A stretch of 64,000 bases of DNA from Pararhodonellum marinum (GCF_015354735.1 NZ_JACEFJ010000003.1:124001-188000), one strand, 5' to 3'; counted from the first letter of the stretch, positions 8,309-17,066 are shown. Made by a program: numbers and translations. Notes: a model not told the origin generated them from the letters alone.

Positions 8309-10002
8309 AGTTTAATGGCGTTTTCTGGTACTTTAGTGGCATCCAAAGGAAAACTGCCAAATTCTGCCACAGACATACTTCCTGAGAATTCTTCCCCATC
8401 TACTTCTCCGGAAACTTGTATGGATAAGTTGTTTCCTTGAACATTCACTTCGAAACTGAAGGATAATTTGTTACCTGACAGACTGATTTCTTTCATTTCA
8501 GGCTTGAGGGTGCCAGAACCTGTAGGGTTATCCAAAGTGATGGTCCCGGTATAGTCATCCGCTACTTTGCTGAAATTCATTTCGCCCTCTGAGCTTCCGG
8601 CGGGTGTACTGGAAGTGTACCTCCACTTCCCTTCGATGGATACATCCCCATCACCGTTTTCTTTTTTCCCATTCTTCTTGGGCTTGATATCATAATCAAA
8701 TAAATAACCATCGGCCAAGACATGTTTGATTTGGGCTTCTTCTTTGAAAAGGGTGTCAGTAAGGAGCACAAGATTGGCCAGTTTGCCTTTTTCTATCGTG
8801 CCGGCCATTTTTTCTATTCCCAGAATTTTGGCACCGTTGACAGTGAGGGCAGCTAAAGCAGCTGACTCAGATAATCCGTTCTCAATCATCAACCTGATGT
8901 TTTTGATCATGTCTCCGCTTTTGGCACCTTTGGTATGGAAGGCAAAAGGAATACCCGCATCCTCAAAAATACCAGCCTGTTTCAGAGATTTTTCATATGA
9001 TTCTTTCACCCTGTCAATTCTTTTGGCTTGTTCTTCAGCATCCTCCTTAGGCTCCGATTTTGAGGCTTTGTCTTCAGGGAGCTGAAGCGAAAAGAGCACT
9101 TTCGCATTGGCGTCAATGAGGCTAGGAATCACTTCTTCTCCATCTTGCACACCGGCAAGTACAAGGTCAAAACCTAACTCTTTTTGAAGTTTGATGGCTC
9201 TCCTCATTTCTAACTCATTCGATACTTCAAAAATGATGGGAATGCTTTTGTCTAGGGTAGGGTAGAAGGCTTCGTAGGTTTTGTTCTTTGCCGGTCTCTT
9301 CAAGCCGGCATTGGAAGCAAAAAGATTTTCATGCCTGGAGGACAAGGTTGCATTTTGATAAATTTCACGAAATTTTGACATCACCCCCAATGTAGTTGCA
9401 GGATACATGCCTCTTGCTCCGGTGAATTTAGCCGATAAAGCAGTATTTTGGGCCAAAAGGTTCGGGTTATTGGGATCACCCAGGACTATGACGGAGGTTT
9501 TACCGGGTAACATACCTCCATCTGGGATCAATTGCGTAACTGTAAATCCAAGTTTTCTCCATTCCTCTATTTTACTGTTTTTTGCATCAAACTGGTCCAT
9601 TACATTTCTGTAAGGGGTAATGCCTGCAAATTCATCAGCAGGATTAGAAGAATCAAAATCACTTGGCCTATTGGGCTCGTCAGGCTTGCTAACCCCCATG
9701 TCACCTGCAGGATCAATAAAACCCGCATAAACAAAAAGGGAATCTCCCTGAATTAATTGCGCTTCTGAAGGGATAGTGGGATTAGGGCCGATTTCATGGA
9801 TAAGGCCATCTTTAATGATGATGGTGACTTTGGTCTGAGATTTTTCCGGGGAGGAAAACAAATTGGTATTGGTAATGGCATAGGCGGAAGAAACTCTTCT
9901 TTTTCCCGTATGGTCACTTTGTGCGACGGAAGAAAAAGTAAAGGTTAAACTACACCAAAACAACAGCAGAAACTGCTTGTAATTTTTAGTGGTAATGATC
10001 AT
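8305..10002 (-). CDS. Exported amidohydrolase-like protein with extra C-terminal beta domain and no HxH site
   Basis: A 565-residue first gene of the amidohydrolase operon. Seen: a signal peptide ending near SVAQS (about residue 29); a degenerate metal strand AGFIDPAGDMG in place of GxxDxHxH; the late strand AFHTKGAKSGDM, which keeps one His; the usual C-terminal ILGIEKMAGTIEKGKLANLVLL; and then, unlike its two neighbours, an additional domain at about 450-565 (SIEGKWRYTSSTPAGSSEGEMNF onward) rich in beta-strand pattern and resembling small secreted lipid- or ligand-binding sandwiches. Known: paralogous amidohydrolase sets occur in Bacteroidota. Inferred: a pseudo-enzyme or a subunit of a heteromeric complex with the intact gene that it overlaps by 4 bp. 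Confidence 0.82.
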   Translation of the reverse strand: MIITTKNYKQFLLLFWCSLTFTFSSVAQSDHTGKRRVSSAYAITNTNLFSSPEKSQTKVTIIIKDGLIHEIGPNPTIPSEAQLIQGDSLFVYAGFIDPAGDMGVSKPDEPNRPSDFDSSNPADEFAGITPYRNVMDQFDAKNSKIEEWRKLGFTVTQLIPDGGMLPGKTSVIVLGDPNNPNLLAQNTALSAKFTGARGMYPATTLGVMSKFREIYQNATLSSRHENLFASNAGLKRPAKNKTYEAFYPTLDKSIPIIFEVSNELEMRRAIKLQKELGFDLVLAGVQDGEEVIPSLIDANAKVLFSLQLPEDKASKSEPKEDAEEQAKRIDRVKESYEKSLKQAGIFEDAGIPFAFHTKGAKSGDMIKNIRLMIENGLSESAALAALTVNGAKILGIEKMAGTIEKGKLANLVLLTDTLFKEEAQIKHVLADGYLFDYDIKPKKNGKKENGDGDVSIEGKWRYTSSTPAGSSEGEMNFSKVADDYTGTITLDNPTGSGTLKPEMKEISLSGNKLSFSFEVNVQGNNLSIQVSGEVDGEEFSGSMSVAEFGSFPLDATKVPENAIKL

Positions 10003-10174
10003 AAATCGGATTAGTTGATTAAAAACTGGCTGTAATCTAAGAAAAGATTTGTGATGCTTAAACTTTATTTTTTCAAAATGACTTTATATAAGGAAGAGTG
10101 GTAGTTAACCCCTCGTAATTTTCCTGTATTTGTCTTACCGAAAAAGAAAAGATTCTAAATCCAAAAATTCTGAC

Positions 10175-10182
10175 TAAATTTG
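10175..10182 (+). promoter_or_regulatory. Candidate Bacteroidota -7 promoter box
   Basis: TAAATTTG matches the TAnnTTTG consensus of the Bacteroidota primary sigma factor and lies 28 bp before the methyltransferase ATG. No good -33 TTTG lies at the right distance, so this is tentative. Confidence 0.4.
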
Positions 10183-10210
10183 AGTCTTTTTAAATTCGCA
10201 TTTAACCACA

Positions 10211-10762
10211 ATGAACAAAAATATCCTATTAAAAGAGTTGTTTACCAACATCAATAAAACCGGTGCAGTTACCTTTAGCTCAAGATCTTTGGTCAACAAA
10301 ATGTTATCTTTTGCGGACTTTCAAGGCGCACGGACCATCGTTGAATTAGGAGGGGGTGATGGGAGCATCACAAGAGGAATTGTGGACAGAATGGATGCTG
10401 ATGCGACATTATATGTTTTCGAAATTAGTGAGGCATTTTGTGAAAACCTAAAGGTCGAGTTTGCAAACAAAAACGTCATCGTCATTTGTGATTCCGCAGA
10501 ACATATAGACCTGTACTTGGGTGATAACCAAGCCGATCTTATCCTTTCTTCTTTACCTTTCAGCCTGATTCCCAAAGAGGCCAGAAACGAGATTTATAGA
10601 AAGAGCAGTTCTTTTCTCCAGAAAAAAGGTCTTTTCATCCAGATATGTTATTCATATCTATTGAAATACCAATTTTCGAAACATTTCTATGACGTGAAAA
10701 CTGCATTTACACTTAAAAACTTCCCGCCTACATTTATCATGGTTTGCCAGCCTACCCCTTAA
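10211..10762 (+). CDS. Class I SAM-dependent methyltransferase, phospholipid or rRNA dimethylase-like
   Basis: A 183-residue small methyltransferase with no signal peptide. Seen: SAM motif I TIVELGGGDGSIT at about 42-54, an acidic motif II end (LYVFEIS), ICDSAEHIDLY for motif III and ADLILSSLPFSLI for motif IV, then a C-terminal strand ending near PTFIMVCQP. The layout and the LPFSLI box resemble the KsgA-like phosphatidylethanolamine N-methyltransferases and related small dimethylases. The substrate (phospholipid or RNA) cannot be decided from sequence. The DUF3253 gene follows after 21 bp, so the two may share a transcript. Confidence 0.75.
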   Translation: MNKNILLKELFTNINKTGAVTFSSRSLVNKMLSFADFQGARTIVELGGGDGSITRGIVDRMDADATLYVFEISEAFCENLKVEFANKNVIVICDSAEHIDLYLGDNQADLILSSLPFSLIPKEARNEIYRKSSSFLQKKGLFIQICYSYLLKYQFSKHFYDVKTAFTLKNFPPTFIMVCQPTP

Positions 10763-10783
10763 ACAAGAGTTAAGGTAAAAAGA

Positions 10784-11023
10784 GTGAATGTCCTTAGAAC
10801 AGCCATATTGGAAATGGGAAGGAGGAGAGGTGCATCCACTTTCTGTCCTTCGGAGGTTGTGAGGTGGTTGTATCCGCAAGATTGGGAGCTTTTTATGGAT
10901 GATGTAAAAACAGAAATGATGCTCCTTTACCAAGAAGGGCTCATTTTGGTAAGTCAGAATGGACAACCCATCAAAACTAACTCTTTGCCAAAAGGTCCGG
11001 TTAGGATCAAACTTGCACCATAA
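10784..11023 (+). CDS. DUF3253-family small winged-helix-like protein
   Basis: A 79-residue protein starting with GTG. Seen: the pattern ILEMGRRRGASTFCPSEVV, then WLYPQDW, then a helix with MLLYQEGLI and a short wing with a terminal GPVRIKL. This is the DUF3253 signature (S/T-C-P-S-E-V-A-R followed by a W and a late V-x-x-x-Q-x-G block), a family that looks like a winged-helix fold but has no established role. It lies 21 bp after the methyltransferase gene in the same direction. Confidence 0.78.
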   Translation: MNVLRTAILEMGRRRGASTFCPSEVVRWLYPQDWELFMDDVKTEMMLLYQEGLILVSQNGQPIKTNSLPKGPVRIKLAP

Positions 11024-11164
11024 CGTGATAGTCTGCTGTAAGAAATTCATCAGGAACTGTAAGACAGTTAAACCAATTGGTCTATTTTTAGGTTGGGTTT
11101 TTATTGAAGATTTGTGAATTCTAGTTTTCCTAAAATATACAGTCCACCTATAAATATACAAAAC

Positions 11165-11740
11165 ATGGAGACCTTACCCCTAACAGAAGTCAACATACCG
11201 GATGGTATGGAAGTAGCCACGCTTGGTTCGGGGTGCTTTTGGTGCATCGAGGCCATCTATCAGCGATTGGTTGGTGTCATGGGAGTGAAGTCAGGTTATA
11301 GCGGGGGATTTGTAGAAAACCCCACTTACAGAGATATTACGACAGGGACTACCGGACATGCTGAGGTAATTCAGTTTTTTTATGATCCCAAGATCATTTC
11401 TTTTCAGGAGATTTTGGAAATCTTCTGGGCCACCCATGATCCCACGACTTTGAACAGACAAGGGGCTGATGTGGGACCTCAATACAGGTCTGCCATATTT
11501 TTTCACCATGAAAGCCAAGAAAAAGACGCCATTTATTTAAAAGATAAACTTCAAAAATCAGGTGCTTTTGATAAAGCCATAGTGACAGAAATCACCCCTT
11601 TCTCCAATTTTTATGAGGCAGAAAATTATCATCAGAACTATTATCAGAACAATAGTTCCGCGCCTTATTGCCAATTTGTAATTAAACCAAAGTATGATAA
11701 ATTCAAAAAAGTATTTGAAGAAAAGCTGAAGGCTGACTGA
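11165..11740 (+). CDS. msrA: Peptide-methionine (S)-S-oxide reductase
   Basis: A 191-residue MsrA that reduces methionine S-sulfoxide in proteins, using a Cys nucleophile recycled by thioredoxin. Seen: GSGCFWC with catalytic Cys24 and Cys27, then GYSGG, TGTTGHAEVIQ, FWATHDPTT and YRSAIF, all canonical MsrA blocks. A frame from a GTG at 11114 adds 17 residues of unrelated composition; the ATG at 11165 gives the usual length and is chosen. No signal peptide, so cytoplasmic. The gene ends 1 bp from the convergent TetR gene. No MsrB is fused or adjacent. Confidence 0.93.
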   Translation: METLPLTEVNIPDGMEVATLGSGCFWCIEAIYQRLVGVMGVKSGYSGGFVENPTYRDITTGTTGHAEVIQFFYDPKIISFQEILEIFWATHDPTTLNRQGADVGPQYRSAIFFHHESQEKDAIYLKDKLQKSGAFDKAIVTEITPFSNFYEAENYHQNYYQNNSSAPYCQFVIKPKYDKFKKVFEEKLKAD

Positions 11741-11741
11741 G

Positions 11742-12437
11742 CTATTTTTCCAGTATTTTGGTTTTATCCACTTTCAATGTATTGTAAATCAGCGTCTCCA
11801 GAAAAGCCCTAACACTACTTTCTTTCTCGTTATTGATTTCAGTAAAGGGCTTAAAGTATTTAGAGAAAAAATATTGTTCATAGGTGGTTTCCAACAAATT
11901 AATTGCCAAGGCCTTGGGGAAAGGATATTCATCGTTGACTTCTATGAAAATATCCGCGATGGATTTGATCAACCTGCTGTAACTTTCAAAGAAGCCGTCC
12001 TGACTTTCCTTCATCGCCTTTTTGGTTAAGTAGGCTTTGGAAGACTCTGAAATTACTATATCATGTAAGTCTTCTACATTGATATTGGAAATTTTTGGGG
12101 AAGCTTTTTTTATGTCGGTTACAACATCCAGTAGCCTATCAAGTTTTTCTTCGGGATTTTTTATGTGATTGGTTGAGAATTCAATCTTTAAGGCAAGGAT
12201 GTCCCAATAGCAGGAGGTAAGGTAAATCAGGAGGTTGTGTTTGTTTTCAAAATAGCGATAAATGGAAGATTCATTGGTCTCTAGTGCGCAGGCGAGTTTT
12301 TTGAAATTAAAATCTTCCAACCCAAGGTCCTGGATGAGTAATATACTCTGTTCAATAATCTTGAGACCCAAAGAAGAGGTCTCCGGGTTTTTAATAAATA
12401 GATTCGGGTTATTGGGGTAATGTATGTTGAGTTCCAT
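11742..12437 (-). CDS. TetR-family transcriptional regulator
   Basis: A 231-residue cytoplasmic regulator. Seen: an N-terminal helix-turn-helix at about 25-70 with LGLEDFNFKKLACALETNES followed by SIYRYFENKHNLLIYL, the TetR recognition block, and then an all-helical ligand-binding region without recognisable specificity. It lies 26 bp after a DUF1275 membrane-protein gene in the same direction, which in turn overlaps a lipocalin-like gene, so the regulator probably controls its own three-gene operon. The effector is unknown. Confidence 0.85.
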   Translation of the reverse strand: MELNIHYPNNPNLFIKNPETSSLGLKIIEQSILLIQDLGLEDFNFKKLACALETNESSIYRYFENKHNLLIYLTSCYWDILALKIEFSTNHIKNPEEKLDRLLDVVTDIKKASPKISNINVEDLHDIVISESSKAYLTKKAMKESQDGFFESYSRLIKSIADIFIEVNDEYPFPKALAINLLETTYEQYFFSKYFKPFTEINNEKESSVRAFLETLIYNTLKVDKTKILEK

Positions 12438-12463
12438 TGTGGGGGATTATCTGCTTTTACTAT

Positions 12464-13219
12464 TCAATTTTGTTCCTGCATTTCATACGATGGTCTTTTG
12501 ATTTTTCGGATCGTTTTTCTTGTAATGACCATGGTCAAATCATAATAAGCCACAAAAAGCAAAATCACACAGACCAGATACAACGCTTGGAAGTCAAAGC
12601 TCAAAAAAGCCTTACCACCAATCAATCCTCCGAAAATATAAAAACCCAGGATGGCAAATCGAAGATAAAGTCTGTCTTTCAACACTTTGGTGTTGGTAGT
12701 ACTTGGATGAAGCCATTGGGAAATTTCTGCTCCTAAGTCAGTAAAAAGACCAGTTACGTGCGTGGTTTTGACTATTCCGCCTGATATGGTGGACACCATA
12801 CCGTTTTGAAGTCCCATGCAAAAGAGCAAACCAGCAATCATAAATTCCGTTTCCCTTAAGGTTTCCTGGTAGTATTGATGTCCATAGATGGCTATGGCAA
12901 GCAAAACGATAATTTCCAGCAGTACAGGAACCGAATGGGAAAAATAAGTGCCTTTTTTGGCAACTGAAGTGATCAAGTAATTAGATAAGAAAGCGCCAAA
13001 CAAAAATAAAAACAGCCAAATGAATACCACGAAAACCTGGTGCCAATGACCTTTCACTATTTCTTCAGCAAAAATGGCCACATGTCCTGTTACATTCGAT
13101 GTGAAAGCAAAAAATGCAATTACACTGATTACATTGGTCATTCCTGCTGCAGTAGCTGTGGTACCGGCCAACAGTAAGTTATCTCCTGTTGTTCTTTTTT
13201 CTCTTCCTTTGCTGAGCAT
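12464..13219 (-). CDS. DUF1275 (YoaK)-family membrane protein
   Basis: A 251-residue integral inner-membrane protein with about six or seven predicted transmembrane helices. Seen: AGTTATAAGMTNVISVIAFFAFTSNVTGH near the N-terminus, GLQNGMVSTISGG in the middle and TTHVTGLFTDLGAEI, which together are the DUF1275 signature; these proteins are proposed transporters of unknown substrate. It overlaps the upstream lipocalin-like gene by 1 bp and precedes the TetR gene, so all three probably form one transcript. Confidence 0.85.
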   Translation of the reverse strand: MLSKGREKRTTGDNLLLAGTTATAAGMTNVISVIAFFAFTSNVTGHVAIFAEEIVKGHWHQVFVVFIWLFLFLFGAFLSNYLITSVAKKGTYFSHSVPVLLEIIVLLAIAIYGHQYYQETLRETEFMIAGLLFCMGLQNGMVSTISGGIVKTTHVTGLFTDLGAEISQWLHPSTTNTKVLKDRLYLRFAILGFYIFGGLIGGKAFLSFDFQALYLVCVILLFVAYYDLTMVITRKTIRKIKRPSYEMQEQN

Positions 13220-13647
13220 TAAGATTTCCTCTTGAAAGTAAGCTTGGCTATTCCTCTGGTTTCCATACCGATATCGAAATTCAAAATCATTTCATTGTGG
13301 TTGAGTTCCTTGATATCATATCTTTCTTCCTTACCATTGGGGTAAGTCAATTTTAAAATATGGCCCCGTCCCTTGATTACATAATCCGCCACAGTTACCA
13401 ATTCATTGTCCTTATGAAATTCAATTTTTCTACCATCTTTAAACACCCATTTTTCTGCCTCATGCTTGATGATTTTGGAAAGGTCGTAATAAAATAAGGG
13501 AAGGTCGTCTGCTTTTTCATACGACCACTCCAATTCCTGCCAATCACCTAAAATTAACTTCTCAGGATTGTCTGAACTCAATGACAAAAATATCACAGCA
13601 GTCACCAAAAATACAGGGATAGAATATATAAGACCTTTTAAGAGCAT
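13219..13647 (-). CDS. Single-TM lipocalin-like protein
   Basis: A 142-residue protein with an N-terminal membrane helix or uncleaved signal (LIYSIPVFLVTAVIFLSL) and a soluble part that opens ILGDWQELEWSY, followed by alternating beta-strands with a late MILNFDIGMETRGIAKLTF. This resembles small lipocalin-like domains (GxW near the start) but is too divergent to name. The frame extends to 13713, but the ATG at 13647 gives a sensible signal sequence. Its stop overlaps the start of the DUF1275 gene by 1 bp. Confidence 0.65.
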   Translation of the reverse strand: MLLKGLIYSIPVFLVTAVIFLSLSSDNPEKLILGDWQELEWSYEKADDLPLFYYDLSKIIKHEAEKWVFKDGRKIEFHKDNELVTVADYVIKGRGHILKLTYPNGKEERYDIKELNHNEMILNFDIGMETRGIAKLTFKRKS

Positions 13648-14141
13648 AACAATTTTACTTTTTAAAATGGTAGTATTACTTTCACTTACCAATTTAAAGT
13701 TAACCAAAACCATGCCTCAAAGGTTTCTTTTTTTGGTATTTATTTTTAATACGGTGGTAAATTTTATCATATTCGCAGAAATTTCTCTTTTATTTTGATT
13801 TTTCAGAATAAATTTTTAAAATCAGAATTTAATTTCATAATCACGAACTATTGATACAAGTGCGAGTTCAAACATGATTCATTTTTATCCCCACTTTGAG
13901 GTATTTATCTCTTTTTCTTCCTTTCATGATTAATAAAACAACCTCAGATTTCTTTTTAACACAATAAACTGAGCAAATGATTGGTAGTAAACAGGTATAG
14001 CCTTCAAGTATTTATCCATACCCAATGATCAATCGAATAAGAGCGAAGACACAAAAACGGCAATTTGCAAAGGTAGGTAAACAAGTAGCCAAGAATTTTT
14101 TGTAAATTTGACTGACTTTTACCAACAAATATTTCGTATCG
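13648..14141. other. Divergent A/T-rich intergenic region
   Basis: Holds the upstream regions of the lipocalin-like operon (minus) and the large uncharacterised gene (plus). TAAATTTG at 14103-14110, 32 bp before the plus-strand ATG, matches the Bacteroidota -7 consensus. Nothing else recognisable. Confidence 0.4.
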
Positions 14142-15809
14142 ATGAAAAGAACCAGGGCACAGGAATCAAGGTCAGCAATAGAAAAACTCTACATTACCAT
14201 GAGACACCTTTTTATGAGAGGATCCTACAAACCCATGGGTGTTTCGGGAGAATCTTTGGTTAGTTCCCTATTGGTATTGAGTCCGGAAATATACGGTTTA
14301 GTCATCGATGATGAAAAGGTGGAATTGGATGGCTTATTGTATGTGATGGAGCGTTTGCCCAGGGGCATAGAAGAATGTCGTTTTGTGAGGTTAATCAGCC
14401 GCGAGGGATATGAAAATTCAGATTTTGAAACGTTGATCCCTGCCAAAAGAAAGCGAAACTGCTACAGGGTGGATAAGGATCAGATGTATGTGGAAATGAC
14501 GAGGGGCAAATCTGACATCTATGATATCTTGACACACCTTACTTTTTTGTACATCGAATCAGAAAAAATCAGGACAAACAGCACCGACCACAAGGGTAGG
14601 ATTAACTTGAATTGGGAAATGTTGGCCAAAATAGTGGAAAAGGAAAATCAGGGGGAGGAGTTTGACGAAGAAGCGGCCTGTTCTTACCTGAGCCACATCA
14701 CAGGCCGTACCTTTGATGAAACCCATCAGGCTGTCAAAAAATTCGAAGCATCCCATAATCCCAACAGCCTGTTTTCCATAGTTTATCATTTAGGTAAGTT
14801 GGCCATGGATGAAGTCACATTTGAGGCGGACAGGGAGATTTATTTTTCCGCCACCCTACGGGAACGGGTGGGACATCATGTCTACGGAGAGCTTTGGGCC
14901 AACCGGATCAAGCAGGTGTTGGAAGAAGAGGATTTGATCCACCGACCCATCCACATCATCAGTGCCAATCTCCACAGCATCCTGAATACCATTTACGGCC
15001 ATCAGTTATTGGGTTTGGATTCATTTGAGGCCATTGAAAAAGTGGCTTCAGAAATCAGTGTTGGCGCAAAGAAAAACAAATCAAAGGAAATTTTTACTTA
15101 TGCCCATAAAAACGGCTTCATCGACTTGCCCGATTTATCTGGAACGAATATAGGTGTACAAATCTTTGATACTGCCCGCATGTCCAAGGAAACTGTATTG
15201 CCTGGATGTAAAATTCCTGAGGAGGCTGCTAAAAAACCTGTAATCATTGTGATGGATTATGCTTTTGGCGAACAGGCATATGAGTGTTTTGACGAGCTTT
15301 TAAAACCTTTTGAAACGGAAGGAAAGTCCATCGCATTGGATGTGGTGTCGGCTTCTATCATGGGCAAAGCAGGGATTTTGACTGGAAGTAAGGGTGATAT
15401 CATGATACCGAATAGCCATGTTTTTGAAGGTACTGCCGACAATTATCCATTCAAAAACGAATTGAAATCCAGTGATTTTGAAGGATATGGTTTAGGCGTT
15501 TATGAAGGACCAATGATTACTGTTCTGGGTACCTCCCTGCAAAACAAAGATGTATTGAGTTACTTTATGGAATCTTCCTGGAAGGCTGTAGGACTCGAAA
15601 TGGAGGGAGCTCATTACCAGAAAGCCATCCAATCGGCCAGTAAAATCAGAAACAGCATACGAAAAACAGTCAAGGTCCTGTATGCCTACTATGCTTCCGA
15701 CAATCCGCTCGAAACCGGCGGCACCCTCGCTTCAGGTGCTTTGGGGATGGAAGGAGTTAGACCTACTTACCTGATTACCTACAAGATTCTGAAAAAAATA
15801 TTCGATTGA
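14142..15809 (+). CDS. Large uncharacterised Bacteroidota protein (DUF6909-like) with nucleosidase-like C-terminus
   Basis: A 555-residue cytoplasmic protein that I recognise only as a conserved Bacteroidota family, probably DUF6909. Seen: an arginine-rich helical N-terminus (TRAQESRSAIEKLYITMRHLF), a middle with THLTFLYIESEKI and a Ser/Thr-rich helix set, and, from about 365, a region that reads like a purine-nucleoside phosphorylase/nucleosidase fold: VIIVMDYAFGEQAY, SHVFEGTADNYPF, ITVLGTSLQN and GLEMEGAHYQKA at about 484-495. In MTA/SAH nucleosidases and AMP nucleosidase the MEGA block binds the ribose. A late GGTLASGALGMEG adds a Gly-rich loop. Inference: it acts on a nucleoside or nucleotide. 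Stands alone, with its own promoter-like box. Confidence 0.65.
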   Translation: MKRTRAQESRSAIEKLYITMRHLFMRGSYKPMGVSGESLVSSLLVLSPEIYGLVIDDEKVELDGLLYVMERLPRGIEECRFVRLISREGYENSDFETLIPAKRKRNCYRVDKDQMYVEMTRGKSDIYDILTHLTFLYIESEKIRTNSTDHKGRINLNWEMLAKIVEKENQGEEFDEEAACSYLSHITGRTFDETHQAVKKFEASHNPNSLFSIVYHLGKLAMDEVTFEADREIYFSATLRERVGHHVYGELWANRIKQVLEEEDLIHRPIHIISANLHSILNTIYGHQLLGLDSFEAIEKVASEISVGAKKNKSKEIFTYAHKNGFIDLPDLSGTNIGVQIFDTARMSKETVLPGCKIPEEAAKKPVIIVMDYAFGEQAYECFDELLKPFETEGKSIALDVVSASIMGKAGILTGSKGDIMIPNSHVFEGTADNYPFKNELKSSDFEGYGLGVYEGPMITVLGTSLQNKDVLSYFMESSWKAVGLEMEGAHYQKAIQSASKIRNSIRKTVKVLYAYYASDNPLETGGTLASGALGMEGVRPTYLITYKILKKIFD

Positions 15810-15825
15810 GCAAGGTTGATTTTAA

Positions 15826-15847
15826 GCTGCCTCAATTTAAGAGCAGC
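15826..15847 (+). terminator. Possible terminator hairpin
   Basis: GCTGCCTC and GAGCAGC form a stem with one bulge, 17 bp after the stop of the large uncharacterised gene. The T-rich stretch comes only about 12 bases later, so this is a weak call. Confidence 0.4.
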
Positions 15848-16416
15848 AATCAGGTGGTTTTTCTTTTTAAAAAGGGTAAAAGGAAATGGATTTTGCCTTT
15901 CAACTTTTAAAAACACTTTTTAAAAGATATACTTTTGGTTACTCTTGATTTAAGTCCCTTGCTATAATCTCCGTCACCATGAACATTTCGTCCAAGTCTA
16001 GAATGATGAAGGAAAGCTTTAATGCTTTCACCTATATATCTTTTCTGATTTTCTGATTCACCTATTTTTATCTTTGCGCTTTCTCCTTCGTGCCTTTTAC
16101 CGGAATTTTTCTAAAATGGTTTACCGCATAGGAAATCACAAAGATTTGAATTCTGACTTCACAATACGTCTCCAATTTTTCCAGATCTCAATTGTTAATG
16201 GTTCTTTCATACCGCAGACTAATACGGGAAGCTTCTTCTTTAATATTGATAGCGAAATTCTATGTGGACTAGGCAACTGCGTGGTTAAGAAAATTAACCT
16301 GAAATCCTTCAACAAAACACTGAACTGTCTTAAAATGATTTAATTCCTAAATTCTTAAGGGTTTAATCCATTCCTCCATTTAAATTTTCAAAAATAGTAT
16401 TTAATCATTTTTAAAT

Positions 16417-16430
16417 ATGACTTATGTCAT
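16417..16430 (+). promoter_or_regulatory. Crp/Fnr-type palindromic operator candidate
   Basis: ATGAC-TTAT-GTCAT is a perfect 5-bp inverted repeat with a 4-bp spacer, the geometry of Crp/Fnr-family half-sites (TGAC...GTCA). Its centre lies about 43 bp before the start point expected from the -7 box at 16453-16460, the place of a class II activator. Confidence 0.5.
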
Positions 16431-16452
16431 GAAAATGAGCGGTTTATCGACC

Positions 16453-16460
16453 TATCTTTA
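16453..16460 (+). promoter_or_regulatory. Candidate -7 box of the YceI operon
   Basis: TATCTTTA differs by one base from the TAnnTTTG consensus and lies 28 bp before the YceI ATG. Spacing to the upstream palindrome is consistent with activator-dependent transcription. Confidence 0.4.
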
Positions 16461-16487
16461 CTCAATCAAATCTACATTCAAACAAAT

Positions 16488-17054
16488 ATGATACATTATC
16501 TCCGACAGTTTAGCCTAATAATATTGGTCTGTTTTGCGATTGGCCAAGTGCTGGCACAACAATCTTTTGAATTGAGTGGTGAGCCCAAACTCAAAATTTC
16601 CGGAACCTCAACCCTTCATGACTGGGACATGGTCTCCAATCAGGCAAAGGGAAAAGGGAAATTTACATTAGAAGACAACAAGATCCATCAGGTGAGGGAC
16701 TTAAGCATTGAAATGCCAGCTGAAAGTATCAAAAGCGGTAAAAATGGCATGGACAAAAATGCTTATGCGGCACTCAAAACCAAGAACCATAAAACTGTCA
16801 CTTTCAAATTGACAGATTGGAAATCCAATGGGGGGCAGTATCAAGCGACAGGAGACTTCACCATAGCCGGAAAGACGAGATCGGTGACCTTCCCTGTCGA
16901 CACCGAGTTCAGTGGTGAAAACATCCTAATTAAAGGCAGCCACGATTGCAAATTGACAGATTTTGATATTGATCCGCCAACTGCCCTCTTGGGAACCGTC
17001 AAGACAGGCAACGATGTAACCATCCATTTTGAAGTTTTATTTAAACCATTATAA
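16488..17054 (+). CDS. YceI-family periplasmic protein
   Basis: A 188-residue exported YceI-like beta-barrel protein; family members bind isoprenoid or fatty amide ligands in a lipocalin-like cavity. Seen: a signal peptide ending near VLAQQ (about residue 24), then the family's opening strand LKISGTSTLHDWDMVS, IEMPAESIKSGKNGMDKNAYAALK, a TVTFKLTDW strand and a closing CKLTDFDIDPP block. It is the first gene of an apparent operon with an outer-membrane barrel and a divergent YceI-like protein, behind a Crp/Fnr-type palindrome. The role may be in respiration or stress, which is inferred from context only. Confidence 0.9.
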   Translation: MIHYLRQFSLIILVCFAIGQVLAQQSFELSGEPKLKISGTSTLHDWDMVSNQAKGKGKFTLEDNKIHQVRDLSIEMPAESIKSGKNGMDKNAYAALKTKNHKTVTFKLTDWKSNGGQYQATGDFTIAGKTRSVTFPVDTEFSGENILIKGSHDCKLTDFDIDPPTALLGTVKTGNDVTIHFEVLFKPL

Positions 17055-17066
17055 ATATTTAACACC

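Larger units (their letters stand above)
15810..16487. other. 678-bp intergenic region upstream of the YceI operon
   Basis: No convincing gene. An 89-codon frame at 16074-16343 begins with TTG and has no recognisable features. TATCTTTG at 16069-16076 matches the Bacteroidota -7 consensus but drives nothing obvious; a small RNA is conceivable. The last 75 bp hold the palindrome and -7 box listed separately. Confidence 0.35.

Noticed and set aside
16074-16343. 89-codon plus-strand frame in the gap before the YceI operon
   Set aside because: Begins with TTG, has no recognisable domain, signal or conserved block and ends well before the operon; more likely chance in A/T-rich DNA.
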